Positions 29,006-42,900 of a stretch of DNA of 64,000 bases are shown piece by piece. Positions within the stretch are counted from its first letter, which is position 1. Each line of letters starts with the position of its first letter. The position numbers were made by a program, and so were the translations under genes. The stretch lies in NCBI RefSeq assembly GCF_026212465.1, contig NC_080052.1:30654326-30718325 (forward strand). Reading direction: 5' to 3'. The notes under the pieces are model-generated. The model did not search any database and was not told the origin of the DNA. It saw only the letters and a program-made list of their open reading frames with translations. The DNA is from Amaranthus tricolor. Lineage: Eukaryota > Streptophyta > Magnoliopsida > Caryophyllales > Amaranthaceae.

Positions 29006-30830
29006 ATGACATCATTTCGCGTCACTATAGTATGTTTTTGGAATGGTTGTATTCGAGAAAGTAGTGGCAAAGTTCATTATGTTGGGGGAAGACGTAGGTT
29101 GTTTGCATGACACTCAAACATGAATTTGAACCAGTTTAAACGTTTTATATGTTCTAAGATTGGATTGGACCCCACTAGAAGTACCGTAAATATAAGCTAT
29201 AAATATGACATGAGTGGAGAATTGCTAGCCTTTCCTGTTGAGGATGATGAGGTTATAGATGCTATATGGGAGCATTCAAAGTCCACCCAAATTCTCTCTT
29301 TGGAGTTATACGTAGAAGAAGTACCCTTAGGGAATGTAGTTGCTTCTAATCCTACTCCTACCTCTATGCCTATATCAACTCAGGAAACTGTTAATTCTTT
29401 TGTTCCTTCCGCATCTTGTACTTTTTCTCAACCCCCTACGAATCAAGTTCCAATTGATTCAATGGTTAACTTAGGAGAAAGTGATGAGATGGGACCTTGA
29501 GATGATGGAAATGAGAGTAGTGAGCTCATTGACGATCCTTCTGGGGATGATGTGGATGTCGATGAGGATGCACTAGCAAATGACATGACCCTAGGCAACA
29601 TTCCTACTATCATTCCTCCTACACCTTATGCCCTATGTCCAACTCTAGACGAGTACGAGGAGGACAACTCTTGGAGGACTTGGGCTTGTGATACCACTTA
29701 CACCGAAGAAGGAGAGTTGGAGATGGGTATGATGTTTGATAGCAAGGAAGCGTTGTTGGAAGCTATCAGAGTGTATCATATTCATAGAAATGTGGAGTAT
29801 AGAACGGAGACCTCAAACAAACTGTCCTTACCTTGAAGTGTAAGCGGGGCTGTTTGTGGAGACTTAGGGCTACATTCGATTCATATTTATCTTCATGGTG
29901 TATTGTCACGTATAAGGGTAAGCATGGGTCTTGTGCTTTGGGTAGTGACACTGTTTTGGCTGGACACATTCACTTGACATCTTCTATCATTAACAATGTC
30001 ATTAGAAATTGTGTTTCTAAAGACCCATCCATTAAGGTATCTGTCGTACAACAGATGGTTAAAGATTGTTTTGGTGTGGATGTGAATTATAAGCAAGCAT
30101 AGTGTGCTAAGCAACAAGCCTTGTTGTCCATATGCGGGACTTGGGAAGGTTCTTACTCACTCCTTCCATGCTTTTTAGAAGCTTTGCAACATTCCAACCC
30201 GGGCTTAGTACTTGAGTGGTTTTTTAAGGAGAACAATGACACGGGTGTATACGTGAGACCTAATATTAGGACCTTTCAACGTGTCTTTTGGGTCTTTAAA
30301 CCTTGCATTGAAGGATTTAATCATTGTAAACCTCTTATCGCCGTTGACGGCACACACTTGTATGGTAATTTTGTTATACCTTATTGACTGGCATTGCCCA
30401 AGATGGTGATAAGGAAATCTTTCCATTAGCGTTTACCTTGGTAGAGAAGGAGTGTATAGGTGCATGGTCTTAGTTCATGGCTTGTATTCGTAAGCATGTC
30501 ACGCAGAGGATGGGTTTATGTTATTTCTGATAGACACGCGGGTATTTTAGCAACTATGGAAGAGCCGGAGTGGCAACCACCTAATGCCTATCATAATAGG
30601 TTTTGCTTACGTCATTTGCTTACCAACTTTAATCGTGCTATGGGTAATGTTAAGCTGAAAAAGTTGTTTGGTAGAACTGCTAAGCAAAGACAACAAGTTA
30701 AGGTAATGAATGGCTTAAAGGCAATTGCGACTGCAAAACGAGAGGCAATTTTTTGGATTGATGACATGGGTGATATTTCTAAGTGGTCGTTGTGTCATGA
30801 TGGAGGTCATAGGTATGGTTCAAGGTGAAA
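29006..30830 (+). pseudogene. MURA-type (MuDR family) transposase, broken
   Basis: Reading starts at the ATG at 29006 (MTSFRVTIVCFWNG) and continues with an N-terminal PB1-like region (YKYDMSGELLAFPVEDDEV). An acidic linker follows, then the zinc-binding MuDR region (FDSKEALLEAIRVYHIHRN, CKRGCLWRLRA) and the MULE catalytic core with AVDGTHLYG and ISDRHAGI carrying two of the DDE acids, then NRFCLRHLLTNF. It is disabled by in-frame stops at 29108, 29498, near 30100 and near 30469, and by frameshifts near 29830, 30380 and 30500. The TGA and TAG stops at 29108 and 30100 fit decay of tryptophan codons. It would have acted in the nucleus on the palindrome-bearing ends. No longer functional. Confidence 0.85.
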
Positions 30831-30899
30831 TTTTGCACGCCAGACGCGCAAGCACACCGGGAGCGGTCTCGGATGCTGCCGAGATCTGTTAGAACTGCT

Positions 30900-31830
30900 G
30901 TGACCCAACCAGGTAAATATTTCAGTACTCATTAACATTACTGCAATTTAATTAACATATCACTTACATTTTCATAACATGTATTTTAGTTTTTGTGGGA
31001 CTCATACCTTGCGGAAGCCTACGCAGCTGTTCCCGAGCACTCGGAGATTCAATCAAGCGTGTGGAGGGCTTCTGTGCCACTCATATGCTTTGACATTGTC
31101 GAAGTACATCTACCAGAGCGCGTACTGCGCCAATATGGGTTGGTACAGGGCATTCCACCGCCTTGCGACACTGAACCCGAGCTACACCTGATTTCGCGCA
31201 AGAAAAAGGGTACGGTGAACTGGATGGAGATCAATTGGCGCCACATCGCTCGTTGGGATCGTAGACTTGAGCTGCTGGCCCAAGGTGCGCCGATCGATGT
31301 TCATGGCGCACCTACTACATCGAACTACATGCCGTGGTTCCTCTCTATCACTCGCCGATGGATGACACCACGTGGCATCATCGCAGCAGCACATTATGCA
31401 CCTGTTGCGCCTACGGTGACCCAATTTGTAAGTTTTCATTTGCATTAAAATGATTAAGTATACATAATATAATATTACATTAACTAAATATTAATTGCAG
31501 GCATAAGGTGCGACAACAGTGATGCGGTACAGCCACGAGGAGCTTGGTGAGGGAGATTGCGCAAGGCATGCTTGTCAGCACGCAGTTCCAGCACTTCATA
31601 CCGGAAGTCGCTGCAGAGATCTCACCTGCTACCACCCATAAGAACGTCTCATCTCCTGCTTATGACTATCATTTGGAGGAGATGGACCTTTCATACCACG
31701 TTGACGTTGCGGGGACCTCGCAAGCTGGGTCATCGCAGCCATCACAGTACCAGTCCCCTTCACTGCCAGAGCGACTCCCAAACACCTCTTACTACCGTAG
31801 GAGGTGTACGGAGACCAACTCAGTTGGATA
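30900..31830 (+). pseudogene. Plant mobile domain (MAIN-like / phosphatase 7 long-form-like) C-terminal fragment
   Basis: The frame from 30990 reads WDSYLAEAYAAVPEHSEI, ASVPLICFDIVEVHLPERVL, WMEINWRHIARWDRR and YMPWFLSITRRWMTPR, typical of the C-terminal part of the plant mobile domain (PMD). An upstream AG near 30987 and a donor gtaagttt at 31429 with acceptor attgcag at 31500 suggest original introns. After splicing a stop follows almost at once, but another frame (31530-31829) continues with family-like [12 protein letters not shown]. The N-terminal half of the domain is missing. PMD genes travel inside MULEs and gave rise to host MAIN/MAIL1 proteins that act in silencing. This copy is broken. 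Confidence 0.75.
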
Positions 31831-31884
31831 GGGTAGATAAGGGTCGTGAGCGTTAGCGTTTCGCTTTTGTGTATTTGGATCGAC

Positions 31885-32688
<804 letters not shown>

Positions 32689-32936
32689 GTTTGTTTAGTT
32701 GTATATTTCAAACATTTGTATATATTTAGTTGTATATATGTTTATTTACTTTGTTATAGCCTCCAAGTTTTGACTTACAAATGTTCGGAGTTTTGGCTAT
32801 GAATCATCCCGCCTGAAATATACATTGACTTGTAATTACTTATTCTAATGTCTCTAATGCAAATACAACAAATAGCAACTCAATAATTAGGAAAAAAAAT
32901 TAAGTAAAGGGGTTGTTCGGTCAAAACAGGTCAAAT

Positions 32937-33051
32937 AGTTGTTCGCAGTTAGTCTGCGAACAACTATTTTGTCTTTTTTGACCTGTTCGCAGTTACTAAT
33001 TGCGAACAACTCCAAACCTCAGATTTGAGACTTTCACACCTAATTTTGGAA
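32937..33051. repeat. Right terminal inverted repeat of the MULE
   Basis: Mirror of 28142-28256. Palindromic motifs lie at 32941-32961 (shortened by two bases in the centre) and 32985-33007. Confidence 0.85.
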
Positions 33052-33329
33052 TTAATTTAAAAGTTATCTTATTTGGTTTATTTTTTTGAAAATTTATCTT
33101 ATACATAGCGTTGCTTGTGCTATGGGTCGTATCGTGCCATCTTCCTCAAATGTTATCTGTGGCCCACACAAAACCCACATCTCCTGTTTTGGTGCTGGGC
33201 CAAGCTTCAAATCAAGCCATGTTCTACCTAAGTTGTGTTGTGGTTGGCAGCCCACACGTCACCAACCTAATTCCATATATATTTTTTTTAGCAAGTCTTG
33301 TACTAGACTGTCTTGCAATGATCAATTTA

Positions 33330-33615
33330 TAATCTTTAAGTGATCACTTAAAATTTTAAAGTGTTTACTTATAATTTCAAAGTAAACAATATAACTTTAA
33401 AGTGATCACTTATAATATTAAAGTAATTACTTTATAATCTCAAAGTAATTACAACCTTAAGGATTGCCTATAATCTTAAAGTAATCAATAGGAGTATAAC
33501 TTAAAAGTGATTAGTAATAAGTTATAACCTTAATTAAATTGATGAATTAAAATTTAGACTGATTATTTACATTATAAAATAATATTTATAACCTTAAAGT
33601 AATCATTAATATACT
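33330..33615. repeat. Degenerate AGTGATCACTT repeats, array 2
   Basis: Repeated units of the type aaagtgatcacttataat with drifting versions (aaagtaattactt, aaagtaatcatt) over about 280 bp, immediately outside the MULE. Same family as 21330-21475. Confidence 0.55.
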
Positions 33616-33964
33616 AATTAGATTTTGAAATTTCTGGATTTTCAATAATCTTCTCATGCATGTTGATTAAATTGATCAATTACTAAATAAGCATTATCAT
33701 TAATTACATTAACAATCAAAATTAGATTTTAAAAATCAAACTAAATTAAAAAATACTCTTCAAATCAAATTAATTATTTTTTTACAATAAAGTATATAAT
33801 ATATAAATAACTCAACTAATATTAGTTCCTTTGTAATGCTTCCCACGACCGGAAAGAACAGGACATGCGATAAAACAATTAATAAAGGACATAAGACTTG
33901 CGTCTAATTCATTTGTTATGGGACTTTTTCTAAATAGGCTAAATGACGTGGTCCTTCATGTTAG
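33616..33964. other. AT-rich spacer
   Basis: No coding or structural signal beyond base composition. Confidence 0.5.
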
Positions 33965-34325
33965 GGAAATTTGCAAAGAAATACCTTTTAAAATCCCCTT
34001 TTTGTAAAGCTAACACCTTTTATAATTTTTTTCGTAAAGAAATACCTTTTAAGAGACTTTTTAAAAAAAACACCTTAAATCAGTTTCCGGTGACTTTTGT
34101 CAACTTTCCGGCGTTGACTATGCCATTTGTCAACTTTCCGGCGTTGACTTTTGAGCTCAAATGGCATAGTCAACGCCGGAAAGTTGACAAAAGTCACCGG
34201 AAACTGATTTAAGGTGTTTTTTTAAAAAAAAAGTCTCTTAAAAGGTGTTTTTTTACAAAAAAAAAATATAACAGGTGTTTCTTTACAAAAAAGGGATTTT
34301 AAAAGGTGTTTCTTTGCAAATTTCC
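33965..34325. mobile_element. Foldback (long inverted repeat) element, 361 bp
   Basis: The element reads ggaaatttgcaaag at its left edge and ctttgcaaatttcc at its right edge, and nearly the whole length is self-complementary about a centre at gagctc (34153-34158). The inner arms carry aactttccggcgttgac and gtcaacgccggaaagtt. The left arm has one extra 30-bp copy of the inner motif, which would form the loop. Arms of about 165 bp make it a strong hairpin if transcribed. No protein is encoded; the open frame at 33943-34212 merely crosses it. Class unknown. Confidence 0.8.
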
Positions 34326-36984
34326 ATTCATGTTATAATAAAGAAAAAGAGATTACAAATAGTAGGTGGTGTACAAGCCAGTGAGCCACACGTAACTATG
34401 CATAATGCATGTAATTTATCCGTTTTAAATTAGTTGTAATATTAGAAGAATGCTACTACTTATTCATTACCTTTAATTTGAGATTAATTTTTAATTAATA
34501 GGTTGAAAAATAGTCTAGTGAGATCATGTTTGATTCGTCTTATTACAAAAATTATTAATATCAAATTTTTATAATTTTTTGTTATAAATAATTAAAGATA
34601 TTAATAATCAAATTAGTGTATTGAAGTACGTAAAAAAACAAACATTACAAGTAAATTGAATAGAAGGAGGAAAGAAGTATAAATTTTCTCTAATGGTAAA
34701 AAGATAATTTTCCGAAAAAGTACCTAATGATTTCTATTGTCAGGATATTGTTCTTGTAAGATTGATGTTTGGGGTAATGATGTTGCTAAGAGTATAACTA
34801 AAATTAGATGATTACGATATTTAATTGTATTAAGGAATCAACTCAATGAATCAACTCAATTAAAAAGTTAAGATAATAGTTAACTTTCAAGATATATTTT
34901 ATACTATAACAAATCTTCTTGCATGAAAATTTATTGAGTTAGAAGTGTGGATGCAGTACAGACCCTCCTCATATCTGAATATTCCAATTTAAATGAGAAT
35001 GGTTGATATTCGAACCCGTAACGTTTTATCACACTGGCTTTTTATACCATATCAAAGAACCAAGTCAACCAAAAGATGAGGCCATGATATGTTATATACT
35101 CAAACACTTATCTTAGAACCGCAACCATCAGCTTAAGCTTTTAGTTGAGGCCTTAGAATATGTTATATATACTAACAAATCAGAAATTAGTAGGTCACAA
35201 CCTGAAAAATTCTAAATGTAACTCAAAAATGTTCATCTCGAAAGATAAAATTAATTGCGTCAAACTCAACCGAAATTCAATTTCGACCACTTTAATTCAT
35301 TTTCAGTTTCATATTAGCATCCTCAATTTCACACCGCTGTTATATTTTTTTTTTCAAATATGTAAGTTTTGATTTAATTATTCGTTATTGTAGCCACCTA
35401 TATGTTGATTAGTTTAAATATAAAAATATTTTCTTTAAAAACAAAAAAAATTATACTCATGTGTTTTGACCATATATTTTTTGAGTAATATATTAAAAAA
35501 TTAAAGTCCTTTAACCATTTGAAAAGAGTGGGAGTGAGGAATCATCATTTTTAATGATTTTTTCTCCTAACCTCACTAAATGGCAATTAGCAAATGCAAA
35601 CTGATTTCATGTGTTTTGCAATTCTTTCAAGATTTATTTCCCGATTCTTCAATTAGATACCACCTACCATTATTACTTATTACCACCCAAACGAAACATG
35701 TTAAGAGTTAAGACTCAAGACCATACATTAATATCTCAAGTGTGAAAAAGGAATTATCTTCATCGATATAGCGATTCAAATCTCTAATTGTGTAATTAAT
35801 TAATTAATGTTTAAAATTGTCTTTTTAGTCTTTTATTTTAACCCTTTGTATCACAATCTTTTTTACGTTTAACTTTTAATTTTTAATTATTTTTAGTAAA
35901 ATTCGAGTAATATATCTATAAACACACTTTATGAAAATTATTAAAATTTTATGTGTAAGTCTAAAATGGATCAAACTTAATCAATACAATTTATATTTTA
36001 CATCCTTCTTTAATATTTTATTCACAAGTTTACACTTTTTATTCTCCATATATATTTAATTACACTCTTTAATTCAGACCCGTTAAATTTAAGATTTATA
36101 TGGATTATACTTTAGTACTAATGCCATTGGCGCACAAGAGTACTACTCGTTTTCTCACAATCCACGTGAAAACAAATTACTTTTGAAATAGAGATTATAA
36201 ACGTATTGGTTAATGAGTAATTATCACACTCCTACTATGTGTATGTTCTACTTAAAAGGAACCAAAATATTCCGTGTTCGTATGCCATGTTCCATTTAAT
36301 GATCAAAAACGACATCAGTCGGGCTTATCTAACCGTACAGTTCGAAAGATTTTTGCATAAAATTAAGATCCAAGATTAAGGAGAATGAAAAGCATAAGGA
36401 ATTAACAATTAGAATTATTTATTTAATCATTTAGGTCATCAGGTTAATTTCAAGTTTGTATCGATTTATACATAATTTTAAAAAAATTATAAAATAAGTT
36501 AAAGTCGGGTTCGATTATATGAGTTGATAAATTTATCAAATCGTCTAATCTCTTTAAAACATCTTTAATATCAATTAATATTTCTCGCAATTCAAAGATA
36601 AAAATTTGTGTTAATTAAAGTAAATTTTACTTTCTATATATGTAAATAACAATTTTCTTTACTTGATCTATCTATTATTATTATCCACGTGAGAATGAAT
36701 TACTTTTGTTCACACAAATAAAATCATCATTCATCACATAAAAAGTAGACGAGGAGTACATAAAAACAAGCACAACGTCCTCTTCTGGTAGGACTAATCA
36801 CTAAGTTAATTAATACTTATTTCTACTAGTAATTCTTCGACACTACTAATAATTAACTAGTCTTTCTTCCTGCTCTTCCTTATTTCCTCTTTCTAAAAAA
36901 TCACAAAATCCTACTTCTTCCCCAACAATGAACCACTTCCAAACCCATTAAACAAACCAAAAGAAAAATTAAAAAAATTTTAGA
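34326..36984. other. AT-rich spacer upstream of gene D
   Basis: 2.7 kb with no supportable gene. A segment near 35090-35165 (atgttatatactcaaacac, then agcttaagcttttagttgag) recurs in altered form at 38458-38520 and 38628-38695 inside intron 1 of gene D, marking a dispersed repeat family. The promoter of gene D should lie at the right edge; no clear TATA box could be chosen. Confidence 0.45.
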
Positions 36985-39900
36985 ATGAAATTCACCATTT
37001 TCCATTCATTTACCATTTTAATTATTATTATTTATGTAATCATTTTTCCAATCTTTTTCCTCTGTTTTTCCCCTGTTTTTGCAGCATTTTCTGATACTCT
37101 ATCTTCTTCACAATCTCTCACCATTAACCAAACAATAATCTCTGCAAGTGGGAAATTCGAATTGGGTTTTTTCTCCAAAGGGAATCCCAGAAAATATTAT
37201 TTAGGACTTTGGTATAAAGATATTCCTGCAGAAAGAATATATGTCTGGGTTGCTAATAGAAATTCACCTTCATGGAGTGATTCCTGTATCTTCAAGCTTG
37301 GTAACCAATCAAATCTCGTGATTCTTGAAAATGGGTCCCACATTAGATGGATTTCTGATAAATCCCCGGGTCGAAATCCGGTTATACAGCTGTTGGATTC
37401 AGGGAATTTGGTTATCCGAGAAGAAGATGATCAAAACCCAGATAATTACCTTTGGCAGAGTTTTAACCACCCTACTGATACCCTCATTCCGGGTCAAAAA
37501 CTCGGGTGGAATCTCAAAACGGGTCTGAACCGGGTCTTAACCTCATGGATTAGTCCGGATGATCCGGGGTCGGGTAATTATACTTTTAACATGGATTATA
37601 ATGGAGACCCGGAGGTATATATGAGAAACGGAGATCAAATTATTTATCGGAGCGGGCCATGGGTCGGGCAACGGTTTAGTGGAGTACCCGAAATGGGAAC
37701 GGGTAATAATGGGTTTCGGTTTATTTTTAACCGCAGTAAAGAAGAAGTTTACTATACATTTGAATTACCCATAAATGATCAAAAGGTAAAATCAAGATTA
37801 ATGGTAAGTTTTGATGGGTATCTTCAAAGATGGACATGGGTCCCATCATCAAGTAAATGGATATTGTTTTGGTATGCAAGAGCAGATGATTGTGATTCTT
37901 ATAGGGTATGTGGGTCCTACTCAATTTGTAACATTAGTTCATTTTTTGATTGTCAATGTCCACAAGGGTTTAAACCAAAGGATTCAATTGCATGGAATTT
38001 GAGAGATGGTTCAAGGGGTTGTGTTAGGAAGACAAAATTGGATTGTGGGAGTGATGGGTTTTTGAAATTGGTTAATATGAAATTGCCTGAAAGTAATACT
38101 GCATTTGTTGATGATGATTTGGATCTTGATCAATGTAGGGATTTGTGTAAGAAGAATTGTAGTTGTACTGCTTTTGCTAATTTGGAAGTTGTTCAAGGGG
38201 TTGGTAATGGGTGTGTGATTTGGGCCGATAATTTGAATGATATGCGAGATTATGTTCAAGGTGGACAAGATTTGTATCTTCGATTGGCTGAGTCTGATTT
38301 AGGTATGTGCTTTACTTTTCATTTTTTTTGTTTGTTTGATGATAATTTTATTTGTTTTATTTTTCATTTGTCATATTCATTTTGTTACCATTTTAAATAA
38401 AAAAAATCTATATAATGAGGAAAATATTGTATGGATTCAATGGACAACAATTAAAATATTGTTAGAGTATATAAAATATCTTGGGTTTTAACTATAAGCT
38501 TAAGCTTTTGGTTGAGTTGATCTCTTGACATAATATCAGAAGCCAACATGACAAGAGATTATAGGTAGAGTTTGTGCTGCATCCACACTTTTAACCCAAA
38601 AGACTCTCGTGTGATGGATGTGTTAGAGTGTATAACATATTATGGGGCTTGGGACTTCAACTATCATCTTAAACTTTTGATTGAGTTGGTTTATCGACAA
38701 TTATTTTATTGATTAATGGTAGAGGATAGTAGAATACAACATCACGATGATCGTGATGATGATGATGCTAAAATATAATATCAATTGTAAGACATCAACA
38801 ATGGATTTATTTTTTTAATGAGTAATTTGTTTACTTTATAAATAGTGTAGAGCGTTGATGAAGAACTAGAAATTTAGGATGGCTTTATGCTCTTTCTAAT
38901 TTAAGATTAAGGCATGATAGAGGAATAGTTATTAGAGTTCTAGAAGACGACAGAGATTAGAATATTATGAAGTTCACATCTCTTTCTTTTAAGGTTTAAA
39001 ATTAGGGCCCATTTTTGTTTCTTTTTTTTTAAAATTCATATTAATGAATAAAAAAACTATTCATATGTTTTGAGAAAATGATATTTTGAAGACTGATAAT
39101 TAAAAGTGAAAACTAATTTTTTTTATTTTGATTTTTAATTTAAAAGATTTAAAATTGAAAAAAAAGCAATAACAAACATAGTAATTTAAAACAAAACCCA
39201 TGATTAGACTAAAAATTGAAAACAATATAATGACTTCATTGAAAAATATAGACGAAAAGGCTTCATGTTTCTACTTTTATCTATACTTCTATTATTCATA
39301 CTGTTTTTGAGTTCATCACATGAAAAAGGACAACAAAATGAATTCCAAGAAGAATGAATTAAGGGGTGTTTTGACACATTGGATTTCAAGAAGGAAAATG
39401 AGACTCTGGTCTAAAAAAATTTTAAGTTTTTATTTATTTAAAGGGAATGACATTAAAATTAAAAAAGTCTTTAAGAAAAATGTCGTGGGGAAATGGTGAT
39501 ATTTGAGTTGAGACTTTCATAGTTTCATTCTTATATTTTTCATTCAAGTCTCTAACATAATAAACAAGGAATAAGACATTTTTATCTCAAAGGTCTCATA
39601 TTAAAATTTCATAAATTTTATTTTCTTGTGCCAAAACACCTCTTGAGTAAACCCTACTAGTTAGGATAAATTAATTTGATTTGAAAATAATTAAAATAAA
39701 ACTGAATATTTAGATTAGATGAAGTATTATTATAATGAAAAAATTATAAAGTAATAATGATGGTATTGAAATTATGCTCTAAAAGGGGTTATCCATGGAA
39801 AAATCATTTCATAAATAATTTATATTAAAATACTTCCTCCATTTTTTTAAGTTTGTTCAATTTGAGTTTTTCACACTTATTAAGAAAAACAAAATCTTTT

Positions 39901-42900
39901 ATTTTAGTGGGTATTATTTTAATTAGATAGTGGTGTAAAGTAATAATTGTATTGGAAGTATAAGAGAGAAAATTAAAATAAAACAAAATTTAAAGAACAA
40001 AAAAAATGAGTGAGAGAGTGAATATACTAGAGAAATAAGGGAGTGAGAGAGAGAAATGAGGGTATATTAGGGAAAAAAGATTTTCAAAAATGAAAAGTAT
40101 TCTAAAGTAGACAAACTTTTAAAACTATCCGTTATAATAAGGTGGACAAACTTAAAAGAACAGAGACACAAAAATACTCCAATGCATTATCTACTAGAAG
40201 ATTATTAAAGAAAGTGCAAAAGTAGTTACTATTGTTTTCTTTATCATAATTTGTTAAAAGTAGTCTTGTAAGTAATTAATTATCTATAGTACTCCCTCAT
40301 ATTCATCTTAAGTGTTCTATTTACTTTATACACTCTATCCAATGCACTTATTCAATCTTTAATATATCGAGTTATATATAATTAAAAATTATAAAAAGTT
40401 GATATCAATAATCTTTACATCAAAACGAATCAAATAAGATCCCACATGACTATGTTTTAACTTATAGAATAATAATAAAATGCAATTTAAGAGTGATAAA
40501 TGAATAGTGTCTCAAAAGTAAATGGGACACCTAAGGTGAATAGGAGGGGGTAAGATATTTCAATAATTAAGACAGGGTTCATACAAACAGCTCAATTAAT
40601 GTCTTTTTTTAAAAAAAACATAATTAAGTAAATGAAAAAAAATTTTAAATTATTTTTTTAAAACTTAATATTGGGTCAATTCATATTAAATCGTCTCATG
40701 AGGAGACGGTCTTAAAAAAGAGTTTTTGTCTAATTTCTTATCTTGATTTTTAATAGTAGAAAATTAAGTAAATAGAGTATAATTTTATAATATTTTGTAA
40801 ATCAATCAAATCAATTTTATATAGAAAAATCTTTTATTATATACTAGCAAATATTCGAAAAGATCTTTTATCGTAGACTTTTTTTTGTAGATAGTCTAAC
40901 TCACCTTTTATGGAAAATAGAGTTTTATGTTAAACATTTAAAAGCAATGTTCTTTAAATTGTATGCCATTGATTAAAATTTTAAAACAATTTTAAATAAT
41001 CTTAACATGATATTAACATAAAATAGACATATACAAAGTTTTAAAATTAATCCAGATAGTTTATATTTAATAATTAATTAATATTTAAATATAAATTATT
41101 TTATAAGACGATTTTACTTAAAAAAAAATCTTTGAGAGGCAAACTTATATTTAAATGAATACCCTCCTTAATTTAAAGTTTTCAGGACCTTGATCAATGG
41201 CACAAATTACATCATTATTGATGTTAGATTAGAGTCATGGGGCCCTTTTTGGACCAATTTCGTAGGGGGGCCCATCTTGAAATGATTATAATTTGGTCAC
41301 CAATTTTCAAATTTGTAATTAATATGTTGTCAAGTGTAATGTGTTGAAGCACACCTATCTCATGTCTTTTCTGACTTCTCTAGGTTTGGTTCGGCCAACC
41401 ATAGTAGGAGAGTTTGCGTCTTTTCCTTTGGAATTTTGTTTTAAAGTTATCCAACTAGGAGTTTCAACATTACTTTAGGGAATATTAGGTTATCTTTTAA
41501 GTACAATTCAAATATGCGACATAAATAAAAATTCTTAAATGAATAAATCTTACTACTAAATAAATTAGGATAATATAACTAATTATCAATGATATTTTAT
41601 CTTTAAATTTTTATTACTCTATCCTAAATTCAGTTCAATTCAGTTAAGAATGATATTTTTCGTTAAATTTGATTTAGTAATTAAATTAATCAAGGCAATG
41701 TAATATTGTCTGAATAAATAAAATAGATTTATTGTGAAAATATATTAGTATAAAAGTAGATTTCAATGAAAATGACCAAAATACATATATATAAATTTTC
41801 AAAATAGTTTGAGTGGATAGTTTGAATTACTCATTCATATGCAAGTTGGGTCAGTTTTTTAAAACGTTTGAGGAATTAACTTTGTGATTATACTTATTGA
41901 TGAAAGAAGAAAGTTTATGTCTAGATCTGTTTTGCTATCCTAGGGTCACTATATTCTTTAATTTAACTAGGGTTTAGCTTCTAGTTTTGTAGCCTCCCAT
42001 TACAACATAGGAATAAGAATTCAACAAATGAAATTTAAATTAACCTAGAAAATATAGATATCTAGATAGTATATCAGCATCTCAATGATGGTTATAAAAA
42101 TTAAATTATATTTTTTACGTTGGTTTTTTCGTTCTTTTTATTTATGAAAATAAATCATTACTATTTTAATTAAAAGTAAAATCATCATTATATATATATA
42201 TATATGTGTTTAGTTTTATAGTTTGTTCCATTTAAACAATAAAGTTCTCACAAAAATATTAAAAAAGACAAATTAAAAAATCGATAAATATTAGGATAGT
42301 TCTTGGAGCTAGTTCTTATGTTTTGATGGTTTTCCTTTAATGGCGGCTTTTTTCTAAGCAATAAAGCCAAAAGTGTGCTTACGTACGTTAACATTATCGA
42401 AAACACAAATATGGTTGTAGAAATTAACAAATGTGAATTGCTTTGGCCAAAAGCCAATGAACATTACCTTGCAAAAGTAAGGCTTAGTTGGATTAAGTTT
42501 TTTTAATATTTATTATCCTATCCATGTTAGTCTTCTTCCATTGAATAAACTAGTACGAAAGTGGGATTTGTAGAAAGAATAATACCACGAACTATAAGTT
42601 GATGAGACGTCCTTTTTTATATGGGCTCATTGGTATATATATAGTTTTTGAGTTGATTTTTTTGGTTTATTTTTAGTTTATTCATCGGTTAAAAAGTTAA
42701 AAAATGAATTTGATATACCAAAATGAAATTTAAGTTTCATTAGTATTTTTTAATGACTTTTAAATTTTTAAATAAATTTTCTGCAAATAAATATCTCTCA
42801 ATCAATAAGTAATTTTACGAAACATATTCTTAAATGACTTTTTTATTTGCCAAATATAAACAATGGCATGGTTTCGGCCTTTTGGGGAGCCGTGAACCAA

